Source of the DNA: Panax quinquefolius
Taxonomy: Eukaryota > Streptophyta > Magnoliopsida > Apiales > Araliaceae
Length of the DNA: 64,000 nucleotides
Direction: 5' to 3'
Assembly: GCA_020205615.1 (NCBI GenBank)
Contig: CM035165.1
Coordinates: 87,234,005 to 87,298,004, forward strand
The translations under genes were made by a program, and so were the position numbers. Positions 33,793-46,097 of the stretch are shown here, in pieces. A model generated the notes under the pieces. That model searched no databases. It worked only from the letters and a program-made list of their open reading frames with translations, and was not told the DNA's origin. How positions within the stretch are numbered: the stretch's first letter is position 1; each line of letters begins with the position of its first letter.

Positions 33793-34031
33793 AAACTTTT
33801 ATGCAAATTATTAATTGTTCAGATTTGATATGCATATTGATATGTGTTTAGAACAATTTAATTGGGCATAATTTGTTTGTATAAAATTTATTAAAAAAAA
33901 AAAAACCGAAAGCTTGTGATTTTCGTGATTCCATTTTAACAAATCTTAGCTGTGATTTGCGTGATTTGCTGTGATTTCCGTGGTTTTCGTGATTCCATTT
34001 TAACAAGTCTGAATCAAAATCGGTACTAATA

Positions 34032-34059
34032 AATATATATATATATATTGAAGTTAGCG

Positions 34060-34091
<32 letters not shown>
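34032..34091. repeat. TA microsatellites in copia leader
   Basis: Two TA runs (34032-34049 and 34064-34091) flank GAAGTTAGCGATTT. The second internal has the equivalent at about 41127-41187. Confidence 0.8.
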
Positions 34092-34094
<3 letters not shown>

Positions 34095-34145
34095 GTTTGA
34101 TACTAATATATATATATTATTATATATATTAATAATTTTATGATT

Positions 34146-34720
34146 AAAATAAAAGTTTATTTTAATTTTAAAATAAAAGGTTTATTTTAATCTTAAAATA
34201 AAAATGTTTATTTTAATTTTAAAATTAAATTTCATGCTAACTAATTACAGTTGGAATTAGATTCCATGATAACTAATTGGAGTTGAAATTGGATTCCATG
34301 TTTCCTTAAATAAAGGAGTTTATTTAAATATGAAATAAGATTTTATATTATTTAAAATAAAAGAGTTTATTTGTGAATAGGAAAGAGAATCCTAATTTCC
34401 TTAAATAAAGGAGTTTATTTAGATATGGAATAAGATTTCATATTATTCAAAATAAAAGAGTTTATTTATGAATAGGAAAGAGAATATGTGTTTCATTAAA
34501 TAAAAGAGTTTATTTAGATATGAAATAAGATTTCATATTACCCAAAATAAAGGAGTTTATTTTGACTTGGAATTGATTCCATAATTAATTAAAATAAAGG
34601 AGTTTATTTTGATTAAAGATTTTGATTAAAATAAAATAGTTTATTTTATTCAAAATTGGATAAATTAAAATAAAATAGTTTTATTTTGATTTAAATTTGG
34701 ATTAAAATAAAGGAGTTTAT
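34146..34720 (+). repeat. AAATAAA-GGAG-TTTATTT hairpin array, copia leader copy 1
   Basis: About thirteen inverted repeats occur at intervals of 20-100 bp, with the form AAAATAAAGGAGTTTATTTT. Stem arms are (A)AAATAAA and TTTATTT(T); loops are GGAG, AGAG, ATAG, or shorter in the first three. The sequence between hairpins is unrelated from gap to gap apart from a few GATATGAAATAAGATTTCAT copies. They lie in the untranslated leader between the primer site and gag. Confidence 0.8.
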
Positions 34721-35502
34721 TTTGATTCAAAAATAGATTTTATACTAACTAAATTTACCCATTAAATGATATCAATATATATATTAAATGTTTATTATTC
34801 ATAAGATGAATGTTATTTATTGATGCATATGATGATGTGTATGATAATAAATAAGATTGATTATGGACAATTGACCAATGTGATTGGATTTTATTTTAGT
34901 TGGATGCATGAATTTATGAGTTTTATTAAATGGGGAATTACAAGCATTAACTGCCTTCTCTAATTTTTTCTTAATGTAAATTCTAACTCCTCCTATGTAC
35001 TTCCCCTCGATCGTTGATCAAGGTTTCTATTTATTTTAAATAGTTGTGTAATAGAATAGTTAGAATTAATTTTAAAAATTGGAGATCAAGGAGCAAGGAG
35101 CGCTTGAAGACCGTTTGTAATGGAGCAGGTTTAAATGTAATAGTTATATTTAAATATTATTTCTTGCACCCCCCTGGGTTTTCGACCTTTTGGTTCACTT
35201 GGTGGCTCTAGTGAATCAAACTAGAATAAAAGTCCATAATCGCCTCGAGTAGAATATAGTATTCTATATGTGCATGCTTATACTATATATATTATATATT
35301 ATGCAAACATGCTTGTATGTTCATTAATATAACGCCAGATTTTTATATATATATAATGCATGCATTGCTAAACAAGATGAGACAAATTAATAACAAACCC
35401 TCAATTTTTATATTAAGTCCTAAGCGTTCAAAGATATTTGGAATATCGAACGCCGCCTTCTAGCATAATAAAATTAATAGAGTATTAAATATTTAATATG
35501 AG

Positions 35503-35802
35503 TTTGTTGTGTCACCACACAAAGCAAGTATTAAGTATTTAAGATGTTAATTTATCACATTTGATGCTTATAAAGAAAATTGAACAATATTATTTTGTTG
35601 TGTCACCACAAAGATGATATTTTTCTTTTTTGAATATATGGAGTGCTAGGTCGGACTTAACTTGGATAATTGTGATTCGGATGTGCCACCACTTGATCAA
35701 AATAATCTAAGAGGCAAAAGAAAAGGAGTTACATAGTTGATGTAATTGACAAAAGTTGTCTACCTATTTATTTATATATAGTTTGTTGTGTCACCACAAG
35801 GC
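35503..35802 (+). repeat. TTGTG-TCAC-CACAA motifs in copia leader copy 1
   Basis: TTTGTTGTGTCACCACA occurs at about 35503-35520, 35595-35611 and 35782-35800, with a related GATGTGCCACCACTTG near 35679. Each can fold as TTGTG with CACAA around a TCAC loop. Similar flanks follow the copies. The second internal repeats this at 42597-42892. Confidence 0.7.
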
Positions 35803-36003
35803 TATATATATTTGAAATGGGATCCTTATTCTAACTAGCAAATCTTTAATTAGATTTTGCCGAACTATATAAGTGAGGGTAATATAGTTTGAAGAAAATA
35901 GTGGAAGATACCAATTTAAAACAAGACCTAAATTATTTTGGTAATTAATAAAATAATGTATGTTAAAATGTTGTTAATTACAAATTCATTTACGAATTTT
36001 ACA

Positions 36004-36840
36004 ATGTCTAAAATTACTATCATCGCGAAACATATTTGATGTTAATTAACCGTGATCAATTACTCGGATTGGTTAAGGAATTTGAGAATAGTTCTCATAT
36101 TTGAAAAGCTATCTTATGTCCTTAATACTTTATCCTGCAATGGTTGTAGACAATGCCTCCGAGGAAGAGATTGCTACTTTTAGAAAGTGGCAAGATGATG
36201 CACGATTGGCTCAATGCATCATGCTCAGCATCCATGAGTAACGAGCTTGACGTCGGCAAGATGAACTATGGATGCTCCTACTATATTCCCCGCACATCAA
36301 GTAGTTGATGGTGAGGAAAGTAGACCGAAAGATATCGAGATATCTAAGGAGCTCTTCCGATCTAGAATGACCGATGACACTTCACAAAGATGGATAAAAG
36401 TTCTTAACATTATCAATTTGATTGATCAATTAGGACAACGAGTTTTGTCATGGATGGAGAGTTGAGCCAAGATTTGATCTTGCACTCACCCCTTTACTCC
36501 TTTTCATAATTGTTGTGAATTTTTCATATGAAACAAGCTAGATATCGGTCTCGCGATTTGCTTAACATATTGAAAAAAAAAATGTTGAGAGTCACTTTCC
36601 AACCAAGAAAGATCAAGTCTTCTTTGGTAGGGGCCAAAGGATCTTCCGAAAAGAAGAACGATTCAAAGAAGGTAAATAGAAAGGCATAAACAAAGGATAA
36701 TAAGAACAAAACGATATGGATAGCAAAGGAGCTTGCTTCCAATCGCAATAAGCTCGACAATCGGAAAGAAATCATGCGAAGCATCTTGCGAGAGGCTAAC
36801 CAAAGAAGCTTAGTGAAGTTTGGTTCATAATCGCTTTTGT
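36004..36840 (+). pseudogene. Copia gag, copy 1
   Basis: The start is placed at ATG 36004 (MSKITI), followed after frame changes by SDWLRNLR-like and FEKLSYVLN-like codons. Next comes VVDNASEEEIATF with KWQDDARLAQCIML, the typical head of copia gag. Later blocks are MDAPTIFPAHQVVDGEES, EISKELFRSRMT, KVLNIINLIDQL and LLNILKKKM. A zinc-knuckle relic, with KxGHxxK-like spacing but missing ligands, lies near 36735. Many stops and shifts are present, several at C/G-rich spots where the second copy reads differently. Confidence 0.75.
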
Positions 36841-36869
36841 TCATGATTGAAATAAATTTTCTCTTAAGT

Positions 36870-38990
36870 CAAGGTTCTACTTGGGTATTGGATACCGACT
36901 TTGGTTATCATAAATATAGATTTATGAAGGACCAAGCGTAAGTAGAAAGCTAAACAAATATAAGTAATCCTATGTGTGGAAAATAAAGCAAAGGTTCTTG
37001 CATTAGCTATAGAAACTTATAGTTTAGCATCGCTTACCAGCAAATCTATTAATTCAATAAGTTGTTATTGATTACAATTGTTGTTAGAAACATTATTTCC
37101 ATTTTATTGTTGAACAATAAAATTTTGGTATTATAATTAAGAACAATTGTTGTTCTATTTATAATAATAATGTTTCGTATAGAATCGAAAGATTACTTAA
37201 TGGATTTTGTATACTTGACTTACGTGAAAAAATATTTTGCAAATTGAAGAAACTAGTACAAGAAAAAGGAGATGATCATTCAAAGAGTTGAATGTGTGTA
37301 TTTGCTGAAATACAAGTGTGAATTATTTGAAAGGTACAAAGAATTCAGAAGTGAAACAAATTGGCAAAGTATTAAGATTCTTTGATTAGATCAAGGAATA
37401 AATACTTGTGCAATAAGTTTCTGGATCATCTCAAATGGTTTTCTCATAATGGACGCCTCTTGATACGTAATAATTGATTGATGTATCTGAAAGGAAAAAT
37501 CATACCTTGTTGGACATGGTACGGTCCATAATGATTTTACCAACATTCCAGTATCTTTCTAGGATCATATCCTAGAAATGGCTGCATATCTACGAAAAGG
37601 TAACCTCAAAATCCATTCCCAAGACTCCATAAAAGTTATGGACAAGGAGGATTCCTAATCTTAAGTATGTTAAGATAAGGGGTTGTCCAACTTATGTGAA
37701 AAGGTTTCAAAGGATAAGTTTGGGACAATATTTGACAAGTACAAATTTGTGGGAAATCCTAAAGTAAGTTTAGGGTATATGTTCTATAATCCTACTTAGC
37801 AAAAGGTGTTTGTTACTGAAACGCTTCCTTCTAAGATAAAGGTGTTTATCATTGAAGGGCTAGTGGAGGATAATAGATCTTGAAGAGTTCAAGAACCACA
37901 AAACACTATAAGTCAAATAAGAGGAACACAGTAGATGTACTGTTGTACTACAAACCTAATCGTAAATCTGAATAAAAATCAAGATACCTAGGAGGTATGG
38001 ATTCATCATAGATGATGATGATGAGGCACGATCATAGATGATGATGATCCGATTACATACGATGAGGTAAGAGTGCTAGTGTATACAAAAGGGTCGATTA
38101 GGAGCATCGTGACATTCCTAGTACTATATGTTGATATACTACGGATAAGAAATGACATACCAATGCTACAATCAGTAAAGATAAAGTTGTCTAAACATTC
38201 CTCCATGAATGATTTGGGAAGAGTATCATTATTGGAGATGCAAATCTATATAGATAGATTTAAAAGGATGCTCAACTTAACCCAAGGAACGTATATTCAT
38301 TTGATGCTAAAGTCGTTTAGCATGGCAAACTCCAAGAGATGTCTCATGTTGATGAGCTATGGAGTGTATCTCTCTTTATAGTCCCCACAAACTCCTGAAA
38401 AGAGAGATCGCATGAGTGACTATCATGTATGCAATGAAATATACAAGATCTAATGTTGATCGGTCATATTCTGGAGAAGATCACCGTAAAGACAAAAAAA
38501 TATCTTAAAGTACTTTCTGCGGGCATTAAGGATGTGATCATATTCATGGCGGGTCTAAATTAAAACTAGAGGGCTTAACAGACTCAAGTTTTCAAAGTAC
38601 CAAGATGACGTAAAAATCCACTTTAAGGTAAAGCGTTATCTTGAACAATTAGTGCGATGAATTGAAAGGTTCCAAACAAAGAAGGATTCTTGGTTTAGTG
38701 ATAAAGACAAAGTATATAGCTATAAATGAAGTACGCAAGTTGATTGTTTGGATTAAAAGTTCATTACGTAACTAGGAATAGTTCCTAAGTCTCATCTTGG
38801 ATCTAAACATGTGTTGTGGAACTTTCATTTGATTATTAGAATCATTGAAAGATGGGAAATCACGATAGAGATAGTGGACTCTCATGAACAACATTACATA
38901 TCCATTAACTAAAGCTTATCCAATGTAGAGGATAATCGTCACTTAGAGAAGAAGAGTATGAGATACCATGACGATTGACTTTATTGCAAG
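36870..38990 (+). pseudogene. Copia pol remnants, copy 1
   Basis: In order: protease with TWVLDTDFGYH (about 36879-36910), whose active-site Gly after DT is Asp; a GAG-pre-integrase piece with NGFCILDLREKIFCKL (about 37200-37250); integrase fragments with LDMVRSMM (about 37510) and IPKTP, then GCPTYVKRFQRISLG (about 37615-37720); and VGNPKVSLGYMFYNP (about 37750). The 3' part of reverse transcriptase is at 38073-38380, and RNase H traces with LKLEGLTDSSF (about 38560) precede HVLWNFHLIIRIIER-like codons (about 38810). Pol is about 2.1 kb against roughly 4 kb for a complete copia pol. Most of the integrase core and the first half of reverse transcriptase are absent. Confidence 0.78.
38073..38380 (+). 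pseudogene. Copia reverse transcriptase 3' part, copy 1
   Basis: This open stretch reads KGSIRSIVTFLVLYVDILR, then KLSKHSSMNDLGRVSLLEMQ, then LNLTQGTYIHLMLKSFSM. Intact copia enzymes have YVDD here. This copy has YVD followed directly by Ile (38126-38134), as if the codon for the second catalytic Asp were deleted. The second internal copy has the same loss (45227-45235), so it predates the duplication. The enzyme would be dead. Confidence 0.8.
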
Positions 38991-38998
38991 TGGGAGAT
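38986..38998 (+). other. Copia polypurine tract, first internal
   Basis: GCAAGTGGGAGAT abuts the TG of LTR 2. The second internal has the same string at 46085-46097 before LTR 3. Confidence 0.8.
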
Positions 38999-40865
38999 TG
39001 AAAGTAGTATGCACACAAGCCAATCATGTTTGATGATAAAGCATATACTATGTAACAATCTTATTCATTTATTAATAAAAAGTATTAATTTATTAAAGGC
39101 TTTTTAATTATCTACATGATGCTATTTTATAATATGTGATAAACCCATAGTTTTAAGCAATGATTTTAGAATAATGATGATGATCATTCTAATGAGATCT
39201 AAATTCTTAGAAAGCTTAAAACTAAAATAGTTCCCAATCATTGGATTACTAAATTGGGGATTAGTGAATCCGGATAGATTGGTACATACGTTGCTTTCTC
39301 ATTGGATGAGGATAATTGATCTCATGATCATTTGTGTGGAGACACTAAAGCAAGTATGTAGGTGCTTATTAGAGAATAAGTTCACTTTGAACGGCTGTCG
39401 CTAAGGAATACCTAATGGAGTTTTACTTGCTTTTGTCAATAGAATTCTGTAGTGATAGTAGTACAAGTGATCCTTGGACTTGAGATCATCATAGTATCTT
39501 GTGTATGATGATTTATACTTTGACTTATTCCTTAAGACCCTTAGCGTATATCAAAGGGTATGCTTGGGTATAATAAGTTGTACATGGAGATAATGTATGA
39601 TCAATAAAGAATCTACCACTTCTATTAAAAGAAGAAAAATGTCCTATGTGATTTGATAAATGACAACCCAAAGTAGTCCTTGGCGAAGGCGTAATGAAAT
39701 TAGAAAGGAGTTTCTAATTTGCATTATTTGAGTTGTGCATTTAAGAGTCGAAATACATATAATTAAATAAAATAAGACTTGCGGTAATTCCATGTCTTAT
39801 ATTTAATTGGGACATTGTATGGTGGAAGGATTGAATTGTTTGCAACTATTTACTCAAAGGTTCTTTAATGATTAATGTTGAAATCTATATTATCCGGAAA
39901 GTCGTTGATCGCTAGAGAGAGCTTATCCCTATTATAGAATAAATATTATTTATTTAAATAAATTAATTGTTTAATTTATTTATTTAAATAAGATTAGAAT
40001 TGTTCAAATTGATTTATTCACAACCTAGGTTTAATATGGAGAACCTAAAGGGTCACACCATAAAAGGAAGAATAATTATTTAAGAAGTTAATGGCATAAT
40101 CGTAATAATATATTAAGTATATTTAATTTAATCTATGGTGATAGAATAAATTAAATAGCTTAATATTTATTATTTAATATTTTAGAAATATTAAATATAA
40201 ATTAATAAGAGGAGTCTTATTAATATTATTACAATTATTATTATTATTTTAATTTCTAAAGAGTTTAGGAATTAATTTAATATAAATACTCTCATTTATT
40301 CCTAATAGGATTAGGAGGAAAATTAGTTAAAGGAGTTTAATTAATTATCCCTAATAAGATTAAGGGAGCCCATTTAATTAAAAGAGTTTAATTAAAATAA
40401 TACCTTATTTTTTATTAAATAAAGGTTACGATATCAATATAAGAGGAGTCTTATATCGAGATATTAAAGTGCGTAATTATTCTAATAGTTGGGATAAGAC
40501 GTTCCTTTTACATAGAGATAGAAAAACTAGGGTTTGAGCCAAATACCCATCTTCTTGAATTCTTATTATTCCTTGGTGGATCACCTCTAGAGGCCAAACA
40601 CTTGGGTGGCTAACGTTGATCAAAGGAAGGAACCAAACCCGGTGGATTCAAGTTGAACGCGAAAAGAATTGGAGGTGAACTTGTACCTGAGGAAGCTCGG
40701 ATCTTCAAGGGTATGATTCTTGTTCTTCAATTTTTCGTTTAATTAATAATTGTGCATAAAGGGTGATCCGGGTTTATGGTTTGTAAAATTTTAAAACTAT
40801 GATTTTACACGTTTTCGCTTACTTTGAGCAATTTGATTGCACACATGAATATTACAAACCTAACA
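38999..40865 (+). repeat. Copia LTR 2 (middle, apparent hybrid)
   Basis: In its left part this 1867-bp LTR shares single-base variants with LTR 3 (ACTATGTAAC, GATAATTGATC, AATGTTGAAATC). Towards the right end it agrees with LTR 1 against LTR 3 (GATATCAATATAAG, GAGATAGAAA, ACTATGATTTTAC, TTGCACACATG). This is the pattern expected when a 3' LTR and a 5' LTR recombine. The switch lies roughly between 40200 and 40430. Confidence 0.75.
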
Positions 40866-41151
40866 GTGGCATCAGAGCCAAACTTTTATGCAAATTATTA
40901 ATTGTTCAGATTTGATATGCATATTGATATGTGTTTAGAACAATTTAATTGGGCATAATTTGTTTGTATAAAATTTATTAAAAAAAAAAAAACCGAAAGC
41001 TTGTGATTTTCATGATTCCATTTTAACAAATCTTAGTTTGATTTGCGTGATTTGCACGTGATTTAAAATGGTTTTCGTGATTCCATTTTAACAAGTCCGA
41101 ATCAAAATTCCAGTACTAATAATAAATATATATATATATATGAAGTTAGCG

Positions 41152-41189
<38 letters not shown>

Positions 41190-41241
41190 GTTTAGAATAC
41201 TAATATATATATATTATTATATATATTAATAATTTTATGAT

Positions 41242-41822
41242 TAAAATAAAAGTTTATTTTAATTTTAAAATAAAGGTTTATTTTAATCTTAAAATAAAAA
41301 TGTTTATTTTAATTTTAAAATTAAATTTCATGCTAACTAATTAGAGTTGGAATTAGATTCCATGATAACTAATTGGAGTTGAAATTGGATTCCATGTTTC
41401 CTTAAATAAAGGAGTTTATTTAAATATGAAATAAGATTTTATATTATTTAAAATAAAAGAGTTTATTTGTGAATAGGAAAGAGAATCCTAATTTCCTTAA
41501 ATAAAGGAGTTTATTTAGATATGGAATAAGATTTCATATTATTCAAAATAAAAAAGAGTTTATTTATGAATAGGAAAGAGAATATATGTTTCATTAAATA
41601 AAAGAGTTTATTTAGATATGAAATAAGATTTCATATTACCCAAAAATAAAGGAGTTTATTTTGACTTGAATTGGATTCCATAATTAATTAAAATAAAGGA
41701 GTTTATTTTGATTAAAGATTTTGATTAAAATAAAATAGTTTATTTTATTCAAAATTGGATAAATTAAAATAAAATAGTTTTATTTTGATTTAAATTTGGA
41801 TTAAAATAAAGGAGTTTATTTT
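41242..41822 (+). repeat. AAATAAA-GGAG-TTTATTT hairpin array, copia leader copy 2
   Basis: This is the counterpart of 34146-34720 with the same number and order of hairpins. Arm lengths differ by single A residues in a few places. Confidence 0.8.
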
Positions 41823-43100
41823 GATTCAAAAAATAGATTTTATACTAACTAAATTTGCCCATTAAATGATATCAATATATATATTAAATGTTTATTATTC
41901 ATAAGATGAATGTTATTTATTGATGCGTATGATGATGTGTATGATAATAAATAAGATTGATTATGACAATTGACCCGATGTGATTGGATTTTATTTTAGT
42001 TGGATGCATGAATTTATGAGTTTTATTAAATGGGGTCTCACAGACTGCCTCGTCTTCTCTAATTTTTTCTTAATGTAAATTCTAACTCCTCCTATGTACT
42101 TCCCTCGATGTTGATCAAGGTTTCATTTATTTTAAATAGTTGTGTAATAGGAATAGTTAGAATTAATTTTAAAAATTGGAGATCAAGGAGCAAGGAGCGC
42201 TTGAAGACCCGCTTTTTGTAATGGAGCCCGGGTTTAAATGTAATAGTTATATTTAAATATTATTTCTTGCACCCAGGGTTTGACCTTTTGGTTCACTTGG
42301 TGGCTCTAGTGAATCAAACTAGAATAATAGTCCATAATCGATTCGAGTAGAATATAGTATTCTATATGTGCATGCTTATACTATATATATTATATATTAT
42401 GCAAACATGCTTCGCATGTTCATTAATATAACGCGTATTTTATATATATATGTGCATGCTACTAAACAAGATGAGACAAATTAATAACAAACCCTCAATT
42501 TTTATATTAAGTCCTAAGCGTTCAAAGATATTTGGAATATCGAACGTGCCTTTCTAGCATAATAAAATTAATAGAGTATTAAATATTTAATATGAGTTTG
42601 TTGTGTCACCACAAGGCAAGTATTAAGTATTTAAGATGTTAATTTATCACATTTGATGCTTATAAAGAAAATTGAACAATATTATTTTGTTGTGTCACCA
42701 CAAAGATGATATTTTTCTTTTTGAATATATGGAGTGCTAGGTCGGACTTAACTTGGATAATTGTGATTCGGATGTGCCACCACTTGATCAAAATAATCTA
42801 AGAGGCAAAAGAAAAGGAGTTACATAGTTGATGTAATTGACAAAAAGTTGTCTACCTATTTATTTATATATAGTTTGTTGTGTCACCACAAGGCTATATA
42901 TATTTGAAATGGGATCCTTATTCTAACTAGCAAATCTTTAATTAGATTTTACTTAGAACTATATAAGTGAGGGTAATATAGTTTGAAGAAAATAGTGGAA
43001 GATACCAATTTAAAAAACAAGACCTAAATTATTTTGGTAATTAATAAAATAATGTATGTTAAAATGTTTATTAATTACAAATTCATTTACGAATTTTACA

Positions 43101-43920
43101 ATGTCTAAAATTACTATCAACTGCTAAACATATTTGATGTTAATTAACAGATCGAATTACTCGGATTGGTTAAGGAATTTGAGAATAGTTCTCATAGGTT
43201 TGAAAAGCTATCTTATGTCCTTAATACGCCTATCCTCGCAATGGTTGTAGACAATGCCTCGAGGAAGAGATTGCTACTTTTAGAAAGTGGCAAGATGATG
43301 CACGATTGGCTCAATGCATCATGCTCGCATCCATGAGTAACGAGCTTGGCGTCGAAGAAACTATGGATGCTCCTCTTATATTCCCCGCACATCAAGTAGT
43401 TGATGGTGAGGAAAGTAGGACCGAAAGATATCGAGATATCTAAGGAGCTCTTCCGATCTAGAATGACCAGAGTGACACTACAATGCGGATAAAAGTTCTT
43501 AACATTATCAATTTGATTGATCAATTAGACAACGAGTTTTGTCATGGATGGAGAGTTGAGCCAAGATTTGATCTTGCACTCACTCCGGACTCCTTTCACA
43601 ATTGTTGTGAATTTTCATATGAACAAGCTAGATATCGCCTCACCGATTTGCTTAACATATTGAAAAAAAAAATGTTGAGAGTCACTTTCCAACCAAGAAA
43701 GATCAAGTCTTCTTGGTAGGGGCCAAAGGATCTTCCGAAAAAGAAGAACGATTCAAAGAAGGTAAATAGAAAGGCATAAACAAAGGATAATAAGAACAAA
43801 ACGATATGGATAGCAAAGGAGCTTGCTTCCACCGCAATAAGCACGGACACTTTGGAAAGAAATCTGCGAGAAGCATCTTGCGAGAGGCTAACCAAAGAAG
43901 CTTAGTGAAGTTTGATTCAT
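43101..43920 (+). pseudogene. Copia gag, copy 2
   Basis: The ATG at 43101 corresponds to 36004. This copy is better in places: VLNIINLIDQLDNEFCHGW is readable, then RVEPRFDLALTPDSFHNCCE and RYRLTDLLNILKKKM. The zinc-knuckle relic CFHRNKHGHFGKKS (about 43825-43865) keeps one Cys and the His but has Arg for the second Cys. The sites where it differs from copy 1 are mostly C/G-containing. Confidence 0.75.
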
Positions 43921-43959
43921 AATACGCTTTTTGTTCATGATTGAAATAAATTTTTCTTT

Positions 43960-46084
43960 AAGTCAAGGTTCTACTTGGGTATTGGATCACAGACTTTGGT
44001 TATCATAAATATAGATTTATGAAGGACCAAGCGAAGTAAAAGCTAAACAAATATAAGTAATCCTATGTGTGGAAAATAAAGCAAAGTTCTTTGCATTAGC
44101 TATAGAAACTTATAGTTTAACACCGCTTACTGGCAAATCTATTAATTCAATAAGTTGTTATTGTATTACAATTGTTGTTAGAAACATTATTTCCATTTTA
44201 TTGTTGGACAATAAAATTTTTGGTATTATAATTAAGAACAATTGTTGTTCTATTTATAATAATAATGTTTCGTATAGAACTGAAAGATTACTTAATGGAT
44301 TTTGTATACTTGACTTACGTGAAAAAATATTTTGCAAATTGAAGAAACTAGTACAAGAAAAAGGAGATGATCATTCAAAGAGTTGAATGTGTGTATTTCT
44401 TTGAAATACAAGTGTGAATTATTTGAAAGGTACAAAGAATTCGAAGTGAAACAAATTAGCAAAGTATTAAGATTCTTTGATTAGATCGAGGAATAAATAC
44501 TTGTGCAATAAGTTTCGGATCATCTCAAATGGTTTTCTCATAATGGACGCCTCTTGATACGTAATAATTGATTGATGTATCTGAAAGGAAAAATCATACC
44601 TTGTTGGACATGGTGCGGTCCATAATGATTTTACCAACATTCCAGTATCTTTCTAGGATCATATCCTAGAAATGGCTGCATATCTACGAAAAGGTAACCT
44701 CAAAATCCATTCCCAAGACTCCATAAAAGTTATGGACAAGGAGGATTCCTAATCTTAAGTATGTTAAGATAAGGGGTTGTCCAACTTATGTGAAAAGGTT
44801 TCAAAGGATAAGTTTGGGACAATATTTGACAAGTACAAATTTGTGGGAAATCCTAAAGTAAGTTTAGGGTATATGTTCTATAATCCTACTTAGCAAAAAG
44901 GTGTTTGTTACGAAACACGCTTCCTTCTAAGATAAAGGTGTTTATCATTGAAGGGCTAGTGGGAGGATAATAGATCTTGAAGAGTTCAAGAACCACAAAA
45001 CACTATAAGTCAAATAAGAGGAACACAGAGATGAACTATTGTACCACAATAGAATCGTAAATCTGGAATAATCTTGAAGATACCTAGGAGGTATGGATTC
45101 ATCATAGATGATGATGATGAGGTAATGCATCATCATAGATGATGATGATCCAGTTACATACGATGAGGTAAGAGTGCTAGTGTATACAAAAGGGTCAGTG
45201 GGAGCATCGTGACATTCCTAGTACTATATGTTGATATACTACGGATAAGAAATGACATACCAATGCTACAATCAGTAAAGATAAAGTTGTCTAAACATTC
45301 CTCCATGAATGATTTGGGAAGAGTATCATTATTGGAGATGCAAATCTATATAGATAGATTTAAAAGGATGCTCAACTTAACCCAAGGAACGTATATTCAT
45401 TTGATGCTAAAGTCGTTTAGCATGGCAAACTCCAAGAGATGTCTCATGTTGATGAGCTATGGAGTGTATCTCTCTTTATAGTCCCCACAAACTCCTGAAA
45501 AGAGAGATCGCATGAGTGACTATCATGTATGCAATGAAATATACAAGATCTAATGTTGATCGGGTCATATTCGGAGAAGATCATCAGTAAGACAAAGGAA
45601 AAATATCTTAAAGTACTTTACCGGCATTAAGGATGTGATCATATTCATGGCGGGTCTAAATTAAAACTAGAGGGCTTAACAGACTCAAGTTTTTCAGGCA
45701 GACCAAGATGACAGAAAAATCCACTTTAAGGTAAAGCGTTATCTTGAACAGTGGTGCAGTGAATTGGAAAGGTTCCAAACAGCAAAGAGTTACTGGTTTA
45801 GTGATAAAGACAAAGTATATAGCTATAAATGAAGGCGCAAGTTGATTGTTTGATTAAAGTTCATTACGTAATCAGGAATAGTTCCTAAGTCTCATCTTGG
45901 ATCTAAACATGTGTTGTGGAACTTTCATTTGATTATTAGAATCATTGAAAGATGGGAAATCACGATAGAGATAGTGGACTCTCATGAACAACATTACATA
46001 TCCATTAACTAAAGCTTATCCAACAGCAGGATAATCGTCACTTAGAGAAGAAGAGTATGAGATACCATGACGATTGACTTTATT
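43960..46084 (+). pseudogene. Copia pol remnants, copy 2
   Basis: It has the same domain pieces and the same missing segments as copy 1. The protease DT region is shifted by small indels (GGATCACAGACTTTGG). The reverse-transcriptase piece is at 45180-45480 and RNase H traces are at about 45640-45980. Confidence 0.75.
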
Positions 46085-46097
46085 GCAAGTGGGAGAT

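Larger units (their letters stand above)
40866..46097 (+). repeat. Second copia internal region
   Basis: This 5232-bp copy of 33779-38998 is nearly identical over long runs; for example 45209-45540 matches 38101-38432. It has the primer site at 40867-40879, the hairpin array at 41242-41822, TTGTG motifs at 42597-42892, the gag relic from 43101 and pol relics to 46084. Confidence 0.85.

Noticed and set aside
34146..34720. Rho-independent terminators or bacterial hairpins
   Set aside because: The stems are A/T-only, there is no U-tract logic, and the DNA is a plant retrotransposon leader; they are treated as an element-specific hairpin family.
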